From positions 372,001 to 436,000 of the forward strand of contig JBHGNT010000011.1 in NCBI GenBank assembly GCA_043228905.1: a DNA stretch of 64,000 nucleotides, in the 5' to 3' direction. Of the stretch, positions 1 to 9,400 are shown one piece after another (position 1 is the stretch's first letter; every line of letters begins with the position of its first letter). The notes below the pieces were generated by a model. It ran no database searches and had not been told where the DNA came from. It saw nothing but the letters and a program-made list of their open reading frames with translations. The translations under genes were made by a program, and so were the position numbers. The DNA comes from Azolla caroliniana (Eukaryota; Polypodiophyta).

Positions 1-156
1 CTCCGACTCAAGTACTCCCTTCGGTATTTCCGACCTGTCAATCGGTTCGTACAGGTCCCGAACAATCAGAAGATCCTCCATCTTGATCTTCCAGTCGGCG
101 TAATTCTGTGCATTCAGCACCATCATTCCCGGCTGCCCGCTGCCGCCGCCTTCCAT
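1..156 (-). CDS. Copia gag N-terminus (partial)
   Basis: The first 52 residues of a copia Gag polyprotein, beginning with an ATG at 156, 16 bp downstream of the primer site. The start MEGGGSGQPG is followed by NYADWKIKMEDLL and DLYEPIDRSEIPKGVL. This matches the gag start of the copia element at 18853 nearly residue for residue. The region precedes the UBN2-type Gag domain that builds the virus-like particle. No stop or frameshift is visible here. The rest of gag and pol lies beyond the window, so coding integrity cannot be judged. Confidence 0.8.
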   Translation of the reverse strand, partial: MEGGGSGQPGMMVLNAQNYADWKIKMEDLLIVRDLYEPIDRSEIPKGVLESE

Positions 157-171
157 TTTCTGCAGCAGTTC

Positions 172-183
172 GCTCTGATACCA
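172..183 (-). other. Primer-binding site, initiator tRNA-Met
   Basis: On the minus strand it reads TGGTATCAGAGC, the standard plant copia primer site complementary to the 3' end of initiator tRNA-Met. It lies 3 bp inside the LTR boundary. Confidence 0.85.
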
Positions 184-186
184 GTT

Positions 187-948
187 TGTAGAATCCACTC
201 TTCGATTCACCTTCTTCTTCGCGGCCACAGCCGAGTAATCGCGATTCAATGCAGCAGAAAATAGGAAATACAGAGAGAGACACGATACACAGGGATTAAC
301 GTGGAAAACCCTAAATGGGAAAAAACCACGGGAGTCCTCAAACTCCAACTATCACTATGAACAGGAATGTACACTGGGGAAGCTACAAGGCAACGACCTT
401 GAGCTCACTGTCTTCGCCACAGGCGGCGGTAATACACAGAGGCAACGACCTCCTCGTCTCTCTCTCTCTCTCTCTCTCTCTCGGTTGCTCGCTTCACTCT
501 CTCTGTGTAAAAACAGAAAATTAAGCAACAACAACAAAACTGTTTGCCCTAAGTCATATTTATACCCATATGACTTTCGGGCTATTTACAAATATAGCCT
601 CGAGGGCCCTTGGCAAACATATTCACAAATATGTCCCCGCGTCCGGATCTCTCTCCGGGTACATGCGTCATCCGGCTCCGTAACCGGGGTCTTCAGCATC
701 CGGCTCCGTAGCCGGGTCTTCGTCATCCGGCTCCGAAGCCGGGGTCTTCATCATCCGGATCCGTATCCGGGTACTTCATCATCCGGATCCGTATCCGGGT
801 ACTCTTCATCCGGCTTCATACCGGGTATTCTTCATCATCCGGAGAGTGCGCTCACCGGACCTGTATCTTCATCCGGTTCCGTAACCGTAACCGGGCTTGC
901 CGTCATTCATCTCCGGACATCCCATCCGGAGGGACCGAAATCCCAACA
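187..948 (-). repeat. Copia 5' LTR
   Basis: A 762-bp terminal repeat reading TGTAGAATCC at its left edge and CCCAACA at its right edge in plus orientation, so it has TG/CA ends. It holds a (CT)n run at 459-482 and a CCGG-rich minisatellite at 655-905. Only one LTR of this element is in the window. Confidence 0.75.
655..905. repeat. CCGG-rich minisatellite inside the LTR
   Basis: About six imperfect units of roughly 28 bp, each built on a small palindrome of the type CCGGATCCGTATCCGG followed by a pyrimidine-rich spacer. Units drift in sequence (GGCTCCGTAACC, GGATCCGTATCC and so on). The array lies near the distal end of the LTR, where enhancer-like repeats are common in plant copia elements. 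Confidence 0.75.
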
Positions 949-1612
949 AGGTTTTATTACGCGGCTAAGATATCTAGATGTATTCTTACCACATGCATTA
1001 AGGGTTGCCATTGGTCAACTTAGAATATCATCTCACCAACTTGAGATTGAGAATGGACGTACTAATGGAGTCCCTAGGGAGGAAAGGATATGTAGGTTAT
1101 GCCACATAGAGATAGAGGATGAGTACCATTTTACATGCAAATGTCCCACCCATGCCGAGATAAGGGCAAAATACCAAGACATACTTGGTTCCTCTCCCAC
1201 ACTCCCAAAACGATTAGATACACTAGATATAAAGAAATTAGGCAGATACATCCTAGAATTGAAACAACATAGAGAGAATAAGTTACAAAACGTTGATAAT
1301 AATGTTGCTAATGTTTACCAGCATGTAACAAATGAAGTTTTTCAGGAACAGGGGGAGACAATGAATGTTGACACACCTACACCACTCAGGCTTTTCCTTG
1401 ATGAAGCAGAAAATCAAAGAAGAATCAAACGCCCTTGGATGCCGGGTTTCAAAGCAACTCGATGAGATGTAGAAGCAATAAAGAAAATAAGGGAAGGTGA
1501 GCTACACCGCCTAGAAGTCATGGCTAAGGCACTCTATACACCGGGACCATGGGTCACACCCACACCAAAAACTTTTGACCTCCCACTTCTTTTTGAGAGA
1601 CTTGGGTGGAAA
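949..1612 (+). pseudogene. LINE ORF2 C-terminus remnant
   Basis: This is the tail of a non-LTR retrotransposon reverse transcriptase. After the copia insertion boundary the frame reads LRVAIGQLRISSHQLEIENG, then REERICRLC and IEDEYHFTCKCP. That is the typical C-terminal cysteine/histidine region of LINE ORF2 proteins: R-I-C-x-x-C, then E-D-E-x-H-F, then C-P. The frame continues to a stop at 1465. Past it, another reading carries PKTFDLPLLFERLGW, which probably continues the same protein after decay. The catalytic RT domain is absent; it would have lain upstream, where the copia element sits. Function: target-primed reverse transcription, now dead. Confidence 0.7.
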
Positions 1613-1788
1613 TGAAATTAAGCTTAGTGCAATTAGGCTTAGTGCAAAGTTTTGTACACTACTAGAACTCTTTTAGCTTAAGCTATTTTCTTTTATTTTA
1701 GTTTTGATGATTGGATAAACACTCATTTTTGTTGTAAACCAACTATCTCATGGGCCAAATTTGGCCTTAGAAGACATTAATATATCTT

Positions 1789-1832
<44 letters not shown>

Positions 1833-2106
1833 CAACAACAACACTCACATTATTAACTCTCATTGCCCTATGTTAAGAATTAGTTAATTAATCAATGTTG
1901 CATTATTGGGGAGACCTGTGCGTACCCCACCTTTTCTCATAACTTTTTATATTCCAAGCGATAAGAACGAGTTCTCTAACTAATTGAATGGGCAAACGAC
2001 GGGGATTGAGTTGGGTTCCTAGACCGAAAGGATTCGAAGTTTGTACTAGCATTAGCAAGAAAGTATTTAAGATAGATTGATATGGAGAGAGGGAGATTTT
2101 TCTTCA
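1613..2106. other. No gene seen; LINE 3' region and CT repeat
   Basis: AT-rich sequence after the LINE frame, with a (TC)n run at about 1790-1829. The part from about 1930 to 2106 adjoins the plastid psbC tail and could be part of the same organelle insertion. I do not recognise it, so I leave it unassigned. Confidence 0.5.
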
Positions 2107-2238
2107 TTAATTAAGGGGAGTCATTGAAAGGACGGGTTCAGTATCACGATCAATTCCTTTCTCAAACCCAGCTACAGCTGCATGAGCCCTTCCCACGTGC
2201 CATAGGTGACCCACGAAGAAGAAGAATCCTAGAACGAA
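2107..2238 (-). pseudogene. psbC: Plastid-derived psbC (CP43) 3' end fragment
   Basis: The last 43 codons plus stop of the chloroplast gene for the photosystem II core antenna protein CP43. Read on the minus strand it gives [20 protein letters not shown], then [10 protein letters not shown] and ends [10 protein letters not shown], matching the highly conserved CP43 C-terminus apart from a few substitutions (for example [11 protein letters not shown] where plastid copies have HAGRARAAAAG). The upstream 400-odd codons are missing; the match stops at 2238, where gypsy coding begins. This is a nuclear plastid-DNA insertion (NUPT), not a working gene. Substitutions show it is old, not contamination by current plastid sequence. 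Confidence 0.85.
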
Positions 2239-2239
2239 G

Positions 2240-3801
2240 GAGCTGGAAGCACGATCTAGGATAATATGGCTCAAAAACTCTTGGGCAAACGCATCGGTCG
2301 CAATCTACGCACGAATGGAATCAAGAAGCCTTGAATCTCCTGGTGTGTTGATAGTATGCGTTGCCATTAGTCGTAGATGATCAAGACCTAAGAGGATTTG
2401 CTTTTGTCTTTCGAATGTGGCCCCTCTTGGTTGAAGTTCCATATATGAATGTTGAGATAGAGAATCTGATTTTCCTTGTTGCATCCCAAGGCGATATAGA
2501 ATTACAAAATCAAAACGAGTTAAGAACTTCGCCCAATGAGCTGATCGATGATTCAAGACTCGAGAACTTTCGAAGTATGTTAGATTTTTGTGATCATTGT
2601 AGACAATAATCAGTTGAGAAAAAACCCTCCAAAAAATGACACCATTGTTGAAAAGAATCCACAATGGCAAGAAGCTCTTTGTCATGAATCTCATAGTTGA
2701 TTTTTGCGGCTTCAAATTTCCGTGAGTGGAAAGCCACAGGATGCAATTCGCCATCATCACTAATCTAGGATAGTACACTTTCGAGTGTGAAATCAGATGC
2801 ATCAGCTTCAAGTATAATGTGCCTCATTGGATCGACATGCATTAAAATTGGTGCAAATGTAAACGCTTGCTTTAAACCCTCAAATGCAGAGTTTGCATCT
2901 ATACTCCATACAAATGGTCGATGCTTGTGTGCTAGTTGAGTGAGGGGCAATACAATCTTCGAATAATCTTTGATGAACTTGCGATAAAAATTTATGAACC
3001 CCAAGAAACATTGTACATCTCGTACAAATGGTGGTGCTTGCAAATCCAAAATTGCTTGAACATTTGATGGATCCATAGAGATGCCATTTGAAGAGACTAT
3101 GTACCCCAAAAATTCCCCTGGACACTGGTCAAAACTACACTTCTCCAATTTTGCATAGAGACCATACTCTTGTAACCGTTGTAAAACTTGGCGAACATGT
3201 ATCTCATGCTCCTCTTGAGTTTCTGAGTAGATCAAGAATCATCCAAGTAAACTATGATGAAGATATTAGGGAAGCCTCGAAAAATGTCATTCACCATATG
3301 TTGGAAAACTATTGGTGCATTCGTGAGATCAAATGGCATCACTGTATACTCAAAATGACCATAGCGAGTGCGGAACGCAGTCTTCCATTCATCCCTAGGA
3401 CGAATTCGAATAAGGTTGTAGGTACCTCGAAGATCTAACTTCGTGAAATATTTTGCTTCACTGATGCATTCCAGAAGGATTGAGATCGATGGTGGAGCAT
3501 ATCGGTTTCTAATAGTCACTTTATTCAAGCCCCGATAATCCACAACCGTACGAAGCGTACCATCTTTCTTCTTAATGAAAAAGATGGGTGCACCAGCAGG
3601 AGATCTTGAATGTTGGATAAAACCATTTGCCAGGTTCTCATTGATATATTCTTGAAGAACCTCTAACTCCATGGGCGAAAGGTAATAAATTGGCCCCCAT
3701 AGAGGCTCTTTTCCTGGCTGCAAATCAATCGGGCAATCATATGGTCGATGCTCTGGTAGTCTATTAGCCTTCACCTTATCAAACACATCGGAGAATTCCA
3801 T
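2240..3801 (-). pseudogene. Gypsy-1 reverse transcriptase and RNase H
   Basis: The RT part (3801-3232) shows PEHRPYDCPIDLQPGKEP, the template-grip motif KKDGTLRTVVDYRGLNKV, FTKLDLRGTYNLIRI and the catalytic YLDD near 3240. A frameshift falls directly after YLDD, and the next frame (3235-2765) resumes IYSETQEEHEIHVRQVL, then FLGFINFYRKFI and an RNase H start ending in a stop. RNase H resumes in a third frame (2811-2305) with DHKNLTYFESSRVLNHR and GMQQGKSDSLSQHS. Coding ends near 2240 with SIRA, a stop, then [15 protein letters not shown], directly against the psbC fragment. At least two frameshifts plus stops make this a pseudogene. Confidence 0.85.
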
Positions 3802-4559
3802 GTACTTCTTTGGTAGTTGGACCCCAATTCTTGTGAGCTACATGAGGGATTTGCTAAAACCGCAAATGTCATCATGTCTTCCTTCCTTCCATCCTCTCAT
3901 AACTGATGTATAGAGATTATTGAAATCGTGTGGGGTCCGAGATCCTTAGTTGGATTTTCAAGAGACTTGGATTGTACCGTGACCTCTTCAATAGTTCATT
4001 TTCTCCAATCAATAGTTGGGTTATGTAACTCAAACCAAGGAAGACCAAGAACTAGAGAGTGCTTTGGACTACTATTGATATTGAATGAGATGACACTAGC
4101 CAAATTACTTAAGACTACACGAATTGGTTCGGTCTCTTCGATATATCTCCTGATGCTATAGGGCGACCATCGACGACTCCTACAGCTACTAGGTTTGGGA
4201 GATTATTCAAGATGATGTTTTGGGTCAATGCAAACTTGCAACCCATGAAACAAGAATTGGCTTTGGAATCTAGGAGGGCAGAGGCTAGGATTCGATGACC
4301 TGTAGATGTGCTAAGCTCGACTTGTGCAGAAAAAACTCTACTAACTTGATTTGATTAAATGGAACCACAACTAGGTACTGACTCTATATAACTAGGATGG
4401 TCCAACCAAATGGCTCCTATTTTGGTCGGACTTATTTGTTTAACACATCCTCTAATTGGCTCAAGACATCAAATCTATTCTCATGACATGCGCTATTAGG
4501 CTTAGTACTTAAGTTATTAGAAGTGATAGTAGAACTCTAGATAGGGTTGTCATGTGCAC
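3802..4559 (-). pseudogene. Gypsy-1 protease region
   Basis: No long frame survives. Around 4255-4310 the minus strand reads ALLDSKANSCFMGCKFAL, which fits the gypsy aspartic protease motif ALLDSGATxxF with the active-site DSG changed to DSK, followed by VDGRPI further on. The altered glycine should destroy protease activity. The rest joins protease to RT and has several stops. Confidence 0.55.
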
Positions 4560-5350
4560 TTAGTAAACTTGACATCTGAGTTTATTTGGACAATTCATGA
4601 CTATATGTACTAGATGACCACAATAGAGGCATAAGTGATGCACCCAACGTTGTTGTTTCTCATCATCGGATAAGGGGCCTCGACGTTGTGTTGAGACTAT
4701 TTCCATCGAAGTGGGACATCCCTCGTAACAGATCTGGGAACTTGTGGCGGTGTTGTGACTATTGAAGCATACGTCTGTTCCGGTTGATGGCATAGCATTT
4801 GCTAACGTTCAGAACATCTCTCAAATAGGTGAGCTCAAATAATGGCTTCTGTAAGAGACTTCGGATCTTCGTGGAGAGTAAGAAGAAGATCTTTGACATT
4901 GTTACGCAAACCTTGACGGAATTGATCCATTAAGGCTGCCTCATCCCAAGGGATGTCACATGCCAAGAGACGAAAATCTGTTGCATAGGCTGAGGAGGGA
5001 TGATCTCCTTGTTAGAGTCTTCGAATCTTGTTTATTGTCGTCCTAGTGCTATCTGTGTCTCCAAAACTAGCCTGAAACTCCTTAAGAAATGCCTCGAAAT
5101 CCTCAAACAATGGTGATTTCTTCTTGAGAAGTGGTGCAAACCATGCTAACATTGTACTGCTCAGCAAGGTTCCTACTAATCCCACATGAATAGCATCAGT
5201 TGGGTATTGATTGAGATGTAACTGAATCACCAAATGGACTTGATTCAAGAAACCGTGGAACAGAGATTTGGTACCATCAAACTTGGCAGGGAGGCTAATC
5301 TTTGGTTCCCTTCGGGAGTTTTGAACCCCCGCCGCTTGTTCTCGTAACGT
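4560..5350 (-). pseudogene. Gypsy-1 gag, C-terminal two thirds
   Basis: The piece at 5350-5012 carries a Retrotrans_gag-type domain: ATMLAWFAPLL-like text (read here as TMLAWFAPLLKKKSPLFEDF) and FLKEFQASFGD. After a stop near 5012 the frame degrades, and at 4793-4560 the minus strand shows a nucleocapsid zinc knuckle, CLYCGHLVHIVMNC (C-x2-C-x4-H-x4-C). The Gag N-terminus is separated by the insertion of element E and resumes at 9212. Gag would form the particle shell and package element RNA. Confidence 0.75.
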
Positions 5351-6384
5351 TGTCGTAGTCTAATTCGCACAGTACGTGAAAAATTGCATTTTTGGTCTCT
5401 CCGGATAGGACATGGAGTACCCGGTGAGAACCGGAAGAAGAGGACTTGGCAAGGAGGAACCGGTAAGGAGACCCTGTGAGAACCGGATGAAGCAGACCCG
5501 ACAAGAGCTGGATGAAGAAGGCCCGGTGAGAGTCTCTCACCGGATGAAGAGACATATTTGTAAATAGAAGAAAATATAAAAGATATATATTACATGCATA
5601 GGTGTTAAAAAATAAACATCCCACATAGAAAGGTAAGTTCACGTTAGGATAAACTTTAGTTAGAACAAAACGCATGATAAAAGAAAAAGCTACACATGCA
5701 CATCTAGCGTGCCTGAACACTATAGTCAAGAAAAACGCATGAGGTTAGAAAAAGCATGATCACTTTAGAAAAATGTAATAGGGGGGTGTGTGAAATATTT
5801 GGAAATTGGATATATTTCCTAAAACACCAAAATAAAATATAATCGTGGGATTCACGAAGGTTTCTATATCTCTTACTTCTAATCTATGATCAATTGTGAT
5901 TAGGATTCTAAATATTAATAAATCTAATAATCTATACTTGTGGGATTGTTAAGACTCCCTCATAACTATATAAGGATGGGGAGCACAATGTAATAGGGGG
6001 GGTGTGTGTAATATTTGGAAATTGGATATCTTTCCTAAAACACCAATTAATAAAATATAATTGTGGGATTCACGAAGGTTTCTATATCTCTTGCTTCCAA
6101 TCTATGATAAATTGTAATTAGGATTCTAAATATTAATAAATCTAATAATCTATACTTGTGGGATTCACAAGTTTCTTATATCTCTCTTTCAATCTAAATT
6201 CATATTCTTATCTAATACTGATTAATCAAATACAATACACTCGTGGGATTCACGAAGTTTCTATCTCTCTTTCTTACAATCTATTTAGATTCTTATTAGC
6301 CTTATAACTCTCCTCCTCCTAGTCCAAAACCCAAGAGATTCCCACCCGACTCACGCAAACGATCTGGCACCGAAAGGCACGACA
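5351..6384 (+). repeat. Element E left LTR
   Basis: Starts TGTCGTAGTC and ends GGCACGACA. It contains a TATATAAGG box near 5968-5976. It has an internal duplication of about 215 bp not present in the right LTR: the block starting ATGTAATAGGGGGGTGTGTG occurs near 5772 and again near 5989. Confidence 0.85.
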
Positions 6385-6388
6385 CAGG

Positions 6389-6406
6389 TGGTGAACCCAA
6401 CATGAA
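6389..6406 (+). other. Element E primer-binding site
   Basis: TGGTGAACCCAACATGAA, 4 bp after the LTR. The same site follows the LTR of element D (50728) and, on the minus strand, of remnant G (10573). It starts with TGG as a tRNA primer site must, but it matches neither the usual initiator-Met nor the TGGCGCC-type site. I cannot name the tRNA. Confidence 0.6.
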
Positions 6407-6695
6407 GATAGGTGGCAAGGAGATGGAGAATCAACAAGAGTCAATGAACATGATGATGATGATGATGATTGAGCGGATGCAACAAGAACAACACGTGATG
6501 TCGGAGATGAAGGCGGTTGTAGAGCGGCTTGTGCAACGAAATGGGGAATTCAATGGAAATGATGTGTCACGCTATCTATGTGACTATAAGGCGGAGAGGA
6601 TGCAATGTCGGATACCAGAAGGATTGCAAGTGATATCCTTCAGTGAGGTGACCTCGAACGAGTTGCAAGAGAGCATATACGAGACACGACAATAG
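6402..6695 (+). pseudogene. Element E gag-like N-terminal ORF
   Basis: 98 codons starting MKIGGKEMENQQE (a second ATG at 6423 lines up with the probable start in element D). A methionine-rich stretch with about seven Met in a row is followed by EMKAVVERLVQRNGEF, then DVSRYLCDYKAERM and a stop at 6693. The coding pattern continues in another frame at about 6700-6800 with TWVSFEKALLEKYDYE and RREFDQCV. That order (short helix, gap, glycine-phenylalanine turn, YLxxYKAE, later FxxALxxKY) matches the gag-like part of elements D and G in this window. I infer a structural Gag role. No zinc knuckle is visible. Confidence 0.6.
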
Positions 6696-6738
6696 AACAC
6701 AACATGGGTGTCCTTCGAGAAAGCACTATTGGAGAAGT

Positions 6739-7437
6739 ATGACTATGAGAGATCAAGGGGACGAGATCGACGCGAGTTTGACCAGTGCGTTGCAAAGGAA
6801 CGATGACTTGAGAGTGGCGAACACCACTTCAAGAGTGGAAGAAGATTTCGGAATACAAGTGTTTGAAACATCGGATGAGAAAGGGGTAAGCATAATCAAT
6901 GCTTGCATGATCAAGGGAGATAAAGAGTGTGAGGCGGACTTGATTGAAGAAGTAGCCACGAAAGATGACATCGAATCGGAGGTGGCTATGGACGAATCAA
7001 TGGCGGATGACCATATCAAAACATTCTCACCACTGATTCGAGAAACTCTGGCAGTTGCGTTCGGAAGGCAACGTGAGACCGAAGAGACGGAAGGTAGCGG
7101 AGAGAAAACAAAGGTCGAAGCCGATAGATACGACAAAGAGATAGCCGAGAAGGTGGCTATGGGTGAAATGATGGAGGATGATAATACCGAGGATTCCTAC
7201 CCACTAATTCTAGAGACTTCGACGTTTGTGTCCGAGAACAAACATGAGACCGGAGAGACGAGAGATGGTGGCAAGGAAGGTAAAGTTGGAAGCCGGTTCG
7301 GATGGAAGATGATCCGTCCGAAATTCCGATCTAAACGAAAGCCGAACCAAGCGGAAGTGGATTCAAACAAAATCCGATTCTTCGAGTTCGACCCGGACGG
7401 AAATCATTCCAACCGAAAGCCGACTAAACGATATTGA
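6739..7437 (+). CDS. Element E repeat-bearing acidic/basic ORF
   Basis: 232 codons, mostly acidic in the first two thirds and lysine/arginine-rich at the end. It holds two diverged copies of a repeat of about 57 residues, marked by FSPLIRETLAVAF and YPLILETSTFVSE. A segment SIINACMIKG matches SIIDACIYGG in element D, showing that the two elements encode related proteins here. No enzyme motif is visible. It probably continues the gag-like frame above after a frameshift. The function is unknown, and I see no membrane segment or signal peptide. Confidence 0.45.
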   Translation: MTMRDQGDEIDASLTSALQRNDDLRVANTTSRVEEDFGIQVFETSDEKGVSIINACMIKGDKECEADLIEEVATKDDIESEVAMDESMADDHIKTFSPLIRETLAVAFGRQRETEETEGSGEKTKVEADRYDKEIAEKVAMGEMMEDDNTEDSYPLILETSTFVSENKHETGETRDGGKEGKVGSRFGWKMIRPKFRSKRKPNQAEVDSNKIRFFEFDPDGNHSNRKPTKRY

Positions 7438-8151
7438 TCCAGAAAGAAGTGCCGAAGAAACCGGTCGAGGCCGATGAAAACAAGGAAAAGGAAACAAATC
7501 TGAACGGAAACCGATCGGTGGAAAACCGACCCGAAAGGGGGGCGAATCGGTAAAAACCGATCAACCGAGTCCGAATCGGAACGGATGCCGTTCCAACCGA
7601 AAGATAATCGGACGACACTGATTCGGAAAGAAGCTAATCCGCCTCAATAGGAGGTCCAAAATATCGAGGCCGACGATTACAACGAAGAGGCCAAGAAAAG
7701 ACACTACCACGGATGGCAAGGACCAAGTAGATCAAGCGGATTTGAAGGGTGTTACCAAGGATAAGATCTTGACAAAAGGGGGCTCTAACATGAATATTGT
7801 CAACTCTAACGCGAGATTATACGACAAAGGGGGACGAAGTGGGAAGCATGTCACCTGCACAAGAAGAACACAAGGAGCCATGACAACCGGTCATGGCAAT
7901 TCAAAGAATGAAAGAAGAATATGGTGGATCGGATGGCAACAATGGTTCGAGTGGAAAGAATGGATGTGCTCAAAATGGAGAGACAAATTCGACATAGCGA
8001 GAGAAACAGAGGGTACTACGAGTAAAGGAGAAATACGAGAGCCGGCAACCAGAAACCGGGCAGAGCCGGCAAGCAAAAACCAACGAGACCAGCGACGAAA
8101 CCAATCGGGCGGAGATCGGATGGAAGAGACTAACAATCACTGGCAACTTTG
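7438..8151 (+). pseudogene. Element E 3' coding region, unrecognised
   Basis: The basic region continues past the stop at 7437 in broken frames, and a last frame of 136 codons runs from 7742 to 8152. One frame of the 7900-7990 stretch reads glycine/asparagine-rich (GGSDGNNGSSGKNG); the frame used by the longest ORF reads tryptophan-rich (WWIGWQQWFEWKEW). Element D has the same alternative at 53760-53900, so this GGATCGGATGG-type sequence is conserved. I cannot say which frame is used. Confidence 0.35.
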
Positions 8152-8189
8152 ACACATACCGGAGGATGTGCAGGTTTGGAGGGGGCAAG
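8152..8189 (+). promoter_or_regulatory. Element E 3' hairpin and polypurine tract
   Basis: ACACAT (8152-8157) and ATGTGC (8166-8171) form a small inverted repeat around ACCGGAGG, followed by the purine tract GGAGGGGGCAAG up to the LTR at 8190. Element D has the same layout with a perfect GCACAT/ATGTGC stem. The purine tract would prime plus-strand DNA; a role for the hairpin is inference. Confidence 0.6.
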
Positions 8190-9211
8190 TGTCGTAGTGT
8201 AATTCACACACTATGTGAAAAATTGCATTTTTGGTCTCTCCGGATAGGACATGGAGTACCCGGTGAGAACCGGAAGAAGAGGACCTGGCAAGGAGGAACC
8301 GGTAAGGAGGAACCAATAAGGAGGACCCGGTAAGGAGGACCCGGTAAGGAGACCCGGTGAGAACCGGATGAAGCAGACCTGGCAAGAGCCGGATGAAGAA
8401 GGCTCGGTGAGAGTCTCTCACCGGATGAAGAGACATATTTGTAAATAGAAGAAAATATAAAAATATATATATTACATGCATAGGACAAAATTCGAACCTT
8501 GCACCTCCATGTTAATAATATGAAGCCTTACCATTACACTAACATATTATTAGTGTTAAAAAATAGACCCACACAGAAAGGTAAGTTCATATTAGGATAA
8601 ACTTTAGCTAGAACAAAACCCACGAGAAAAGAAAAAGCTACACATGCACATCTAGCGTGCATGAACACTATAGTCGATAAAAATGCATGAGGTTAGAAAA
8701 AGCATGATCACTTTAGAAAAAGTATGTTAGAAAAGCATATAGTCTATTGTTAGAGAAAAAGCATGGATTGCTAAGACTCCCTTCCCTCATCACTATATAA
8801 GGATGGGGAGCACAATGTAATATGGGGGGTGTGTGAAATATTTGAAAATTGGATATATTTCCTAAAACACCAATTAATAAAATATAATCATGGGATTCAC
8901 GAAGGTTTCTATATCTCTTGCTTCCAATCTATGATAAATTGTAATTAGGATTCTAAATATTAATAAATCTAATAATCTATACTTGTGGGATTCACAAGTT
9001 GCTTATATCTCTCTTTCAATCTAAATTCATATTCTTATCTAATACTTATTAATCGAATACAATACACTCGTGGGATTCACGAGGTTTCTATCTCTCTTTC
9101 TTATAATCTATTTAGATTCTTATTAGCCTTATAACTCTCCTCCTCCTAGTCCAAAACCCTAGCGGTTCCCACCCGACTCACGCAAACGATCTGGCGCCGA
9201 AAGGCATGACA
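8190..9211 (+). repeat. Element E right LTR
   Basis: Starts TGTCGTAGTG and ends GGCATGACA. TATATAAGG box near 8797. It carries a tRNA-like segment (8484-8553) not present at the equivalent place in the left LTR. Much of the rest aligns closely with the left LTR. Confidence 0.85.
8484..8553 (-). repeat. tRNA-like (SINE-type) segment in the LTR
   Basis: On the minus strand TGTAATGGTAAGG resembles a Pol III A box and GGTTCGAATTT a B box, about 40 bp apart. The left LTR lacks it: there TGCATAGG joins directly to TGTTAAAAAATA. Either a SINE-like insertion or a sequence lost from the left LTR. Confidence 0.5.
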
Positions 9212-9400
9212 ATGTCAATATAGTAGCCTCAAGTTGATGAACCCGTTGTGATAACTCCTCGTATTGATGAGCCTTCTCAGTACTCACTTGTTTTAGATCT
9301 CCAAGTAACCTTTGATTTTTTTACTCTAATGCCACAAACTTGTGAGTATGTCGAGCTCAAAAAGGACACGCATATAATCTTGCTTGCTAACAGATTCCAT
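9212..9400 (-). pseudogene. Gypsy-1 gag N-terminus
   Basis: Starts with an ATG at 9400 (MESVSKQDYMRVLFELDILT), then has a stop, then a coiled-coil-like stretch containing KQVSTEKAHQYEELSQRVH and LEAT. Joined across element E it continues as LREQAAG and SLPAKFDG in the piece at 5350. The N-terminal coiled coil is usual for gypsy Gag. Confidence 0.65.

Larger units (their letters stand above)
1..948 (-). mobile_element. Ty1/copia retrotransposon, 5' end only
   Basis: On the minus strand this reads LTR, initiator-Met primer site, then the gag start, and it runs off the left window edge. The gag N-terminus closely matches that of the complete copia element at 14203-19433, so both belong to related families, although the LTRs differ in length (762 against 552 bp) and mostly in sequence. 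It sits in a LINE remnant, which resumes at 949. The other LTR and the target duplication lie outside the window. Confidence 0.85.
5351..9211 (+). mobile_element. Element E: LTR retrotransposon with gag-like ORF, no pol
   Basis: 3861 bp, bounded by LTRs of 1034 and 1022 bp with TGTCG/CGACA (TGACA on the right) ends. Inside are a primer site TGGTGAACCCAAC, a gag-like N-terminal frame, two further reading frames rich in acidic and basic stretches, and a purine tract GGAGGGGGCAAG before the right LTR. No protease, RT, RNase H or integrase motif is visible in any frame. Flanks give a 4-bp target duplication, ACGT (5347-5350) and ATGT (9212-9215), one CpG-type change apart. Removing E restores the gypsy-1 Gag frame. 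Element D (50045-54742) has the same design. Confidence 0.85.

Noticed and set aside
650-905. CRISPR-like array
   Set aside because: Units have no unique spacers of constant length and the setting is a plant LTR.
485-948. Plus-strand reading frame through the copia LTR joined to the LINE text
   Set aside because: The first half is LTR minisatellite (Ser/Gly/Arg repeats); only the part after 949 is protein-like LINE sequence.
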